A stretch of DNA of 64,000 nucleotides from Branchinecta lynchi. Taxonomy: Eukaryota; Arthropoda; Branchiopoda; Anostraca; Branchinectidae. The stretch lies in the NCBI GenBank assembly GCA_023053575.1, contig JAKZAP010000007.1, forward strand, positions 27,801,464-27,865,463, written 5' to 3'. A program made the translations under genes and the position numbers. This document shows positions 57,785 through 64,000 of this stretch, one piece after another; the first letter of the stretch is position 1, and each line of letters opens with the position of its first letter. The notes under the pieces are model-generated. The model did no database searches and had not been told where the DNA came from. It was given only the letters and a program-made list of their open reading frames with translations.

Positions 57785-58215
57785 ATTGCCCGCCTATGGA
57801 AGGCTGATCGGTTCAAAGGACCCTCCTACATCACATGATAGAGAACCTGCTTAATCAGGTGGTGAATGCACACCACCTGCATTGTCACGCGGTGAATTTA
57901 CACCATGTGCTTTGTCACGTCCTCCGTCGTGTGGTGCAACTACACCACGTGATTTGTCACGTCCTCTGCAAGGTAGTGTGAAGTGTTCACACCACGTGCT
58001 TTATCACGTCCTCTGTCACGTGGTGCATTTACACCATGTACTTTGTCACGTCCTCTGTCACGTGGTGAATTTACACCATGTACTTTGTCACGTCCTCTGT
58101 CACGTGGTGCATTTACTCCATGTACTTTGTCACGTCCTCTGTCACGTTATGGGGACACACCAAATGCTTTGTAACGTCCACTATCTGGTGATGTAAATCC
58201 ATCGCGTGACAATAG
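57785..58215 (+). repeat. CACGTG minisatellite block, copy 2
   Basis: Direct-orientation copy of 45936-46345, including flanks and end. About nine 42-bp units, several with tttgtcacgtcctctgtcac and tggtgmatttacaccatgta. It lacks the 141-bp higher-order part. Confidence 0.85.
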
Positions 58216-58440
58216 AGGTGAGTAGTTATATAAAGCCGATTCTAGCTCACTCATCCCCCAATTTCAAAACCCCATTTTAATATTAATTTCTTAAATTTTA
58301 ATATCCTTTTTTCCAAATTATCCAGTTTTTTACAGACATTTTTATGTTCTTACTTCCAAAATAAAGGATCCAAGAAATGAGAAATATTACCCTTTACTTC
58401 ATATAAACTACTACAATATACACTAAAATATTACTTCTTT
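58216..58440. other. AT-rich edge of the polymerase-bearing element
   Basis: The left end of the element should lie in or near this stretch; I cannot identify a terminal inverted repeat. Confidence 0.3.
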
Positions 58441-58491
58441 TTTTTACATTTTTCATTTTTTATTCAACTATAATATCAATTCTACACCATA

Positions 58492-58800
58492 TTACTGAGT
58501 AAACAATTCGAAATCGAAATATTGTTCAGAGTTTTTATTTACCCTCATAATAGGCTGCAAAACCAGATTTTTCTTTAGAAGCAACTCGCTAGAAATACCA
58601 TTATATCTCTGTGGAATAAACAAATCACAGGCTTTGTTATTATGATTAATAACGACAACCAACTTATCGCCATATTTTGTCTTAGCAATTCTCATTTTAA
58701 CGAGGGTATATTTCAAACCTAACACTAGTTCTTCTTTCCTGATTGTCTCATTGTATTTATTCATTCTGATTGTAGACAAGACTTCCTTCATGGACTCCAT
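58492..58800 (-). CDS. small protein of the polymerase-bearing element (beta-type, unnamed)
   Basis: An intact 102-codon ORF from ATG at 58800 to a stop at 58492-58494. The central part has KYTLVKMRIAKTKYGDKLVV and DLFIPQRYNGISSEL. The pattern T-K-Y-G-D-K-(hydrophobic strand)-x-F-(L/I)-P-x-R-Y is one I associate with small proteins found beside such polymerases in invertebrate genomes; an OB-like DNA-binding fold is possible but is inference. It keeps a full frame while the neighbouring polymerase is riddled with lesions. Probably co-expressed with the membrane-protein ORF upstream on the same strand, now separated from it by a SINE. Confidence 0.65.
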   Translation of the reverse strand: MESMKEVLSTIRMNKYNETIRKEELVLGLKYTLVKMRIAKTKYGDKLVVVINHNNKACDLFIPQRYNGISSELLLKKNLVLQPIMRVNKNSEQYFDFELFTQ

Positions 58801-59149
58801 TTATTAGCGGATGATTTTATTGAATAAAAATCTAAACTCACAAACTCACATACCTATTTTTATTGATAATATCTAATGTAGCTTTCCTTTCATAATATAG
58901 AACACAGTAAACATTATACTGTACAGGTTGAGAGTCTTTCAACGTTAAACTTATTTCAATATCAGCAGTTGTTCCATTATATATACTTGCTGCTCTCTAA
59001 TCGATATTTATCATATCATCAGATTAAAACCTCCTCAACGTATCCAACAGTTCTACCTCTAGTACTAATAAAGCTCTAAAGGCAAAAAAAAAATAGGAAA
59101 TCTCATTGCGCATTAGTATTCACATCATAAAATATTTCGTTGGGGAGAT

Positions 59150-59336
59150 TTCACAGGCCCCGTTGGCGTGGTGGTCTAAGATACTGCAAATCTTAGATTA
59201 ACCACTGAATCAACGATGTCGTTAGGTCGAATCCCACCATCAACTTGAGGTTAATGGTGGGCGATGGCGAACAAAAAGAGATTCAGAGGGTTTCCTGCCG
59301 TCACGGGGCACCCCAGACTCACTAAAAAAAAAAATA
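59150..59336 (+). mobile_element. SINE with tRNA-Leu-like head and A-rich tail
   Basis: The head gcgtggtggtctaagat has the A-box/D-arm form typical of tRNA-Leu (GGTCTAAG), and ggtcgaatccc is a good B box. tctaagatactgcaaatcttaga forms an 8-bp stem with a 7-nt loop. A body of about 90 bp (taatggtgggcgatggcg ... cacggggcaccccagactca) ends in an A run. It lies between the two minus-strand ORFs and so inserted after the virus-like element. Confidence 0.7.
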
Positions 59337-59389
59337 AGACGACAAATAAACAATCTTCAGAGTCTAGGGTGGGAGGTTTTGCAAAAAAT

Positions 59390-59809
59390 TTATATTTGAG
59401 GTGATTTCTCTTGACTTTTTATAGATTTATTACAATATTTATAACCATTCAGACGGACTTGTTTCATATATTTTTCACGTGGAAAGAATCTAAATGTTTT
59501 GCGCATTTCCGCTTCACGCTGAATGACCTCTTCAACCGTCAATTGCCCACATTTTAACATCACTGACAATTTAGTGTACACATTATAAGCAGTTCTATAT
59601 TTTGATTTCTTATCGGCAATGTTTAGATGTTTTTCGATTATTTCGATAATAACAGCACCCAAACTTAAAGAAGCTAAGGGTAACACTAGAAACGCAGACA
59701 TTCCTGCTGCCGAAAAGATGAATTTGGTTAAAAGTAAGCTATTACTTATACGATTGTAGTACTTGTAACTGCGACGGTAAACATACATTTTCTTTTCTAA
59801 TTCTTCCAT
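59390..59809 (-). CDS. two-helix membrane protein of the polymerase-bearing element
   Basis: An intact 139-codon ORF from ATG at 59809. Residues ~24-58 are hydrophobic and can form two close membrane helices (LLLTKFIFSAAGMSAFLVLP and SLSLGAVIIEII). A charged N-terminus and a Lys/Tyr-rich amphipathic C-terminal half, with QLTVEEVIQREAEMRK, surround them. This layout matches a recurrent family of short two-helix proteins in invertebrate polymerase-bearing elements, recalled from general form and not from a search. Role unknown; virion membrane or host-membrane remodelling is conceivable. Intact beside a dead polymerase. Confidence 0.6.
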   Translation of the reverse strand: MEELEKKMYVYRRSYKYYNRISNSLLLTKFIFSAAGMSAFLVLPLASLSLGAVIIEIIEKHLNIADKKSKYRTAYNVYTKLSVMLKCGQLTVEEVIQREAEMRKTFRFFPREKYMKQVRLNGYKYCNKSIKSQEKSPQI

Positions 59810-60114
59810 TTATTCTATAACAAAATTGTTTCGAAAAATTATTTGATTGAATGAAAGCTTTGCGATTCGGAAAAAAAACCGCCATCTACGGAACTCTACT
59901 GACTCTTGCTTCACTAATCGGAGGCAAACGGCGCTTGTTCCGTGAAACGCAAAACACATCTGCCACCTGCGAAACTCTACTGAATTTTTCTCGACTGGCT
60001 GGAGAAAATCTAGAGAGCGCTTGCTCCCTGAAAAGCAGATTGAAACCAGTGCTTTTCTTTACGGCTGAGAAATGCAGACGGGAGAAATTCATTAATAAAA
60101 TATTCCCCTATTAA
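59810..60114. promoter_or_regulatory. divergent intergenic region of the element
   Basis: About 300 bp between the minus-strand ORF start (59809) and the plus-strand ORF start (60115). It has a GC-richer middle with a spaced duplication (acggaactctactgac / gcgaaactctactgaa at about 59888 and 59967). An 87-codon frame runs through it but looks incidental. The likely bidirectional promoter or origin; no specific motif identified. Confidence 0.35.
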
Positions 60115-60855
60115 ATGATGAATAGTGCAGAGGTTATTCAGTTTGTAAAAAGGTTATATCAAACAACAAATCGGTTATACGAAGATTACCGCAATACCGA
60201 ATTAATGAACTGCGGACTTACGCGAAAATTAATAAAATTAAAACAAATGGAGCTAAGAAACATGAAATAACAAATAGTATAATAAACCATCTTAAGAAGT
60301 ATATTTTAATAGATGAAGATAAAATTAATATTGAACACAGAAACGAAAGAATCCATAATAAGAACAGGCCATCCGACTACAGACCAGAACCGGGTTACGA
60401 ATCATTCTGGAAGATGAGATAAAATAAAATAATATCACCATTACAAAAATAAAACAAGAGAAGAAAAATATAAAAGAAAAAGATACAAGTGAATTAAAAA
60501 GATTTCTAAAAAACAAAAAACTATCCACCCGTGGAAACCGAGATGAAGTCATACAAAGGGTTGAAGGATACTATAATAATATTATTAAAAACATGAAGAT
60601 TCCGTAAAGAAAAATAGAGATATCATAATAGATCAAACAGAAAGAAGTGATAGGAAAAAACAGAAAGTAATCGATTTATCAACTATCTTTATAAATAAGA
60701 AACGGATTAAAGAAGAAACTACAATTCCTAATTATTTATTGGAAACCAAAGAAGAACAGCAGCCTACTATTTCTAGGGAAAAATTAAAATTTGTTTACCG
60801 TAAACGTTTTCTACTCTTATTGCTTTTGTTTTTAATGATTTACAGCGAAGAATGA
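60115..60855 (+). pseudogene. SAP-motif protein with C-terminal hydrophobic segment, frameshifted
   Basis: Starts MMNSAEVIQFVKRLYQ at 60115. The first frame stops at about 60270, a second open frame carries RPSDYRPEPGYESFW to 60422, and a third (60428-60607) holds LKRFLKNKKLSTRGNRDEV, a SAP-type helix-turn-helix DNA-binding motif (L-x3-L-x3-L-S-T-x-G-x-(K/R)-x-E-(V/L)). A fourth frame runs to the stop at 60853-60855 and includes KRFLLLLLLFLMIY, a short hydrophobic segment. At least three frame changes, so it is not functional. Its final codon overlaps the next ATG (ATGA at 60852-60855). SAP motifs commonly precede or accompany polymerases in these elements. Confidence 0.7.
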
Positions 60856-63800
60856 ACGAAATAAATCAATATCGAGTTCAGTTTGTAACTCGTATTATAT
60901 TCTATAGACAGTAAAATGATGAAGAAGTAGTAGTATTTTACTACAGTACTTCTTGGATTTAAATAAAAATAGCATTCTTACTCATAATCATTTGGATGAT
61001 AATAACAAGAGACTTAGTCTTTAAGTAATACCCCTCGATCTGGGCTACAATTTAGTCGGTATGAAGGAATTGATTATAGGATGACACGAATAGAATCTTA
61101 CCTGGGAGGAACGTTTAAAACACTGCCAGATTTCGTAAAAAATAAAAAAGTGTGCATAAATATACAAATTTAGATCAAAAATGCTTTCTTTGGTGTATCT
61201 TAGCACATTTATACCCAGCCAAGGACAACGCTGAGAGAACTTCGAAATATAAACAATATGAGAACGAATTTTATTTCAAAGGGGTTACCAGCTTCCCGAT
61301 GGATACAAAAGACATCCATAAATTTTAAAATAAATATAACATTAATATTTGCTTATTTCAAATAGATAAAGAGAAAATAATCAGAAGTCATATACTAAAA
61401 AGTACAATCAATGGCAAAACAGGTTATTCATTTACTATATTTTGATAATCATTATGTGCTAGTAAAGAATCTGAGCAGACTAGTTGGTTCTGAAATATCA
61501 ACAAGACAAACAAAGACATACCTCTGCACTTTTTGTGGAAGGCATTTTACAAAAGAAGAACAACATGAAAAACATGAAAGTAAAAATAATTGAGAAGATC
61601 CTAATATTATAATGCCCCCTGAAGACTCAAGTATACAATATAATAATATTTCAAAACAGATGAAAGTACCTTATTGTATAATAGCAATCTTATAACGAAG
61701 AATACAATCAGGTAAACGGAAAGAAAACAATAAAAGTGGCTGAATAAAAACCATTTGCTTAAGGACTTCAGGTATGCTGTTCCTTTGATACAAACCAGAA
61801 CAAATACTACGATTATTTCGGTGAAGACGCTGCAGAACATTTTGTTAAAACCGTTACAAAAATATCCACAGCAATCACAAACAAATATGAAAGCAGACAA
61901 AGAAACCACAGTTATACAGATGTAGAAATTGCAAAAATGTGGAAAAATCTAATGAATAAGACTATTCGTTTCTGTCAAACTGAAATTACTGAAAATCCCC
62001 ACTTTGATCACGACCATATGACTGGAAAAAATAGAGGTTTTGCTCATGCTGAATGTAACCTGAAATACAGAATTCCCAAGCATATCCCTGTAGTGATGCA
62101 TAATTTATCAAAATATGATTCTCATCTATTTGTGAAAGAGTTGATACCTGATAACGGAATATTTGAAAGTGCTGAAAGTTTCATCTCATTCTCGAAATCA
62201 ATAAGTATCCCAAGACAGAATACAGAAATAAAATATGAGATCCGGTCTATAGATTCAATTAGATTTATGGCTTCATCTTTAGACAAACTATCAGCAAATT
62301 TAGCAAAATGTGATTGCAAAGTACTCTGTAATCATCTAAGAAATAATTTCAAATTCACCTCTAACAATTTCAAAAACGATGACGAATTCAAAGAAATAAT
62401 AAAAAAAGGGGTATATCCGTATGAATTCGTAGATATTTTCGATAAAATGAATATAATGTTACCATCAATAGAAAGCTTTTATTCTAGGTTGACGGGAAAA
62501 GGTATTGACAACAATGATTATAAAAGAGCGGTATCTATATGGAAACAATTTAACTGCGAAACATTATTTGATTATACCAAGTTATACCTAAAAAGTGATG
62601 TTTTAATATTATCGGATGTAGTAGAGAATTTCAGAAATGTTTTTATACATAATTATAATCTGGATCCACTTGATTACTTCACTTCTCCTGGATTAACATT
62701 TGATGCTTTCCTTCAACATTCGAAAGTAGATTTACCATTATTCTCGAAGGAAGACATGTATATATTCATTGAAAAGGGGATAAGAGGTGGTGTATCGCAA
62801 TGTATAAAGAGATACGCAAAAGCAAATAATAAATATATGAGCAATAATAGTAAGAATAATCCATCTAATTATTTAATATATTTGGATATAAGTAATTTAA
62901 ATGGGTTGGCGATGTCACAAGACTTACCAGCGAATGATTTCCAGTTCATTCCTTTACCAGATGATTTGACAGAAAGAAATGAATACGAATCTTTCGAGTA
63001 TTACAGCTCTCTAAAAAATCATATTAAGTCGGTGATTAAGTTACAGAATGTGGGTGCTATATATGAGGTAGATTTGAATATCCAAAAGAACTACATGAAT
63101 TACACAAGGATTTACCATTAGCACCGGAACACTTTAACGGTAAGGTATGTACCACAGTAATAGATAAAACCAACTATGTAATTCACCGCAGGAATCTAGA
63201 ATTCTATTTACAAAAAGGTTTGATACTGAAAAGAGTACGCAGAATACTAGGATTCACTGAAAGTGCTTACTTAAAGGATATATAGATCACAACACAGCCC
63301 TTAGCACTAAAGGTACAAATGACTTTGAAAAGGATTTCTGTAAGCTTATGAATAATGCTTGCCTTGGAAAACCCATGGAAAACGTAAGGAAGCGAGCGGA
63401 TATGGAAATAATAACTAATAATAAAACAAGAGAAAAATTAATAAAGAAAACCAACTTTAAATCTGAAATAATTTTTAGTGAAAACTTTTCAGTGGCAAGA
63501 ATGTCAAAGGAAAAGATAAAACTAGACAAACCAATGTACATCGGTTTTGCCGTATTAGAACTATCCAAATTATTGATTCATGAATTCCATTATGATTATA
63601 TAAAGCCTAAATATGGAGATAAAGTATTATGTTATATGGATACTGATTCTTTCATATACGACTTTCGAACCGAAGATTTCTATGAAGATATCCAACAAGA
63701 TTTGAATGAGAGGTTCGATACATCTGAATGTAAATAAGAAAGTGATAGGAATGATGAAAGATGAATTAGCAGGACAAATTATGACAGAATTTGTTGGATT

Positions 63801-64000
63801 ACGATCAAAAGTATATGCTTATGTAATGGACAACCAAGACCCTTCAAAAGCTAGCAAAAAACTAAAAGGAATAAAAACCAACATAGTTAAAGATAAAATT
63901 ACGATTTAAAACTATAAGGATGTACTGTTTGGTAAAACTGAAAACCTTTCTGTAACCCAGTACAACTTAAGATCATACAAGCACATTATGTTTCTAGAAG
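60852..64000 (+). pseudogene. family B DNA polymerase (protein-primed, viral/organellar type), broken and partial
   Basis: Conserved pieces in order: SYLGGTFKTLPDFVKNKKV (~61096-61155), QKCFLWCILAHLYP (~61177), a zinc-finger-like CTFCGRHFTKEEQHEKH (~61525-61575), the ExoI region KQMKVPYCII, where the usual acidic exonuclease motif is destroyed, HDHMTGKNRGFAHAECNLKY, ExoII HNLSKYDSHLFVKEL, ExoIII YTKLYLKSDVLIL, Pol motif A YLDISNLNGLAMSQ, motif B KLMNNACLGKPMENVRKR and motif C YMDTDS (catalytic DTD at 63639-63647). The longest open run is 61763-63121. Lesions: frame changes near 61170, 61330-61430, 61700-61760, 63078 and 63280, a shift plus stop near 63735, and a stop at 63907. The gene continues past the window end. 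Replication function is lost. Confidence 0.88.

Larger units (their letters stand above)
58440..64000 (+). mobile_element. Polinton/adintovirus-like element, partial and decayed
   Basis: A gene-dense block with divergent organisation: two small minus-strand ORFs (58492-58800, 59390-59809), a ~300-bp intergenic region, then a plus-strand SAP-motif ORF overlapping the start of a family B DNA polymerase that runs off the window. Codon-dense, intron-less genes and a protein-primed-type polymerase fit integrated viruses or self-synthesising transposons of the Polinton/Maverick/adintovirus kind. No integrase, protease or capsid gene is visible here; they may lie beyond 64000 or be lost. Confidence 0.8.

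Noticed and set aside
59150..59240. A functional tRNA-Leu gene
   Set aside because: No closing acceptor stem around the A and B boxes, and an A-tailed unrelated body follows, as in a SINE.
59851..60114. 87-codon frame between the divergent viral-type genes
   Set aside because: It spans a spaced duplication, is also open on the other strand for 68 codons and has no recognisable motif; more likely regulatory spacer.

Overview
This window looks like repeat-rich, AT-rich intergenic DNA of an invertebrate animal. The evidence is several kinds of LINE retrotransposon remnants, a Penelope-like reverse transcriptase, tRNA-derived SINE heads, MITEs and foldback elements, satellite-like arrays, and a few short candidate exons with eukaryotic splice sites. 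A short (TTAGG)n run at about 4.5 kb hints weakly at an arthropod; the species cannot be told from the sequence. No intact multi-exon host gene is visible. The best host-gene evidence is five short pieces: two small secreted-peptide starts on the minus strand (6587-6730 and 11304-11459) and three plus-strand candidate exons (10443-10542, 16223-16468, 37692-37809).

Layout: 0.9-3.3 kb is a decayed LINE (family A) interrupted by a perfect hairpin and a small repeat. 3.6-6.1 kb is a 2.45-kb element with terminal inverted repeats (TIRs) filled with about 200-bp tandem units. 7.2-13.3 kb holds dispersed repeats ('repeat A', a unit of about 425 bp with poly-C/G tracts) and the first of three copies of a palindrome-rich MITE. 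13.6-19.2 kb has a LINE 3' end, a hAT-like terminus and one arm of an inverted pair of about 1.1-kb repeats ('repeat X', 16.8-18.0 and 31.6-32.8 kb). 19.3-20.45 kb is a large foldback. 20.6-25.5 kb is a tandem repeat-A block with a lightly damaged LINE inserted. 26.5-30.5 kb is the most complete LINE, with ORF1 and an endonuclease-reverse transcriptase ORF2, on the minus strand. 33.5-37.3 kb is repeat A carrying a LINE, which itself carries a 1.1-kb MITE with TIRs, which itself carries a small repeat. 42.2-45.2 kb is repeat A split by another TIR element. 45.9-48.4 kb is minisatellite DNA rich in CACGTG. 48.5-49.3 kb is a Penelope-like RT fragment. 51-57.7 kb has more MITEs, LINE remnants and a foldback.

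The right end (58.45-64.0 kb, running out of the window) is the most interesting part: a virus-like DNA element of the Polinton/adintovirus-like type. It carries a broken protein-primed family B DNA polymerase gene, a broken upstream ORF with a SAP motif and a C-terminal hydrophobic segment that ends in an ATGA overlap with the polymerase start, and, divergently transcribed, two small ORFs that are still intact (a two-helix membrane protein and a small beta-type protein). A tRNA-Leu-like SINE has landed between the two small ORFs. Integrase and capsid genes are not in the window.

The general picture is nested insertion: repeat A is the oldest substrate, and LINEs, SINEs and TIR elements are stacked into it. 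Several elements share one architecture, terminal inverted arms that are themselves built from tandem repeats.
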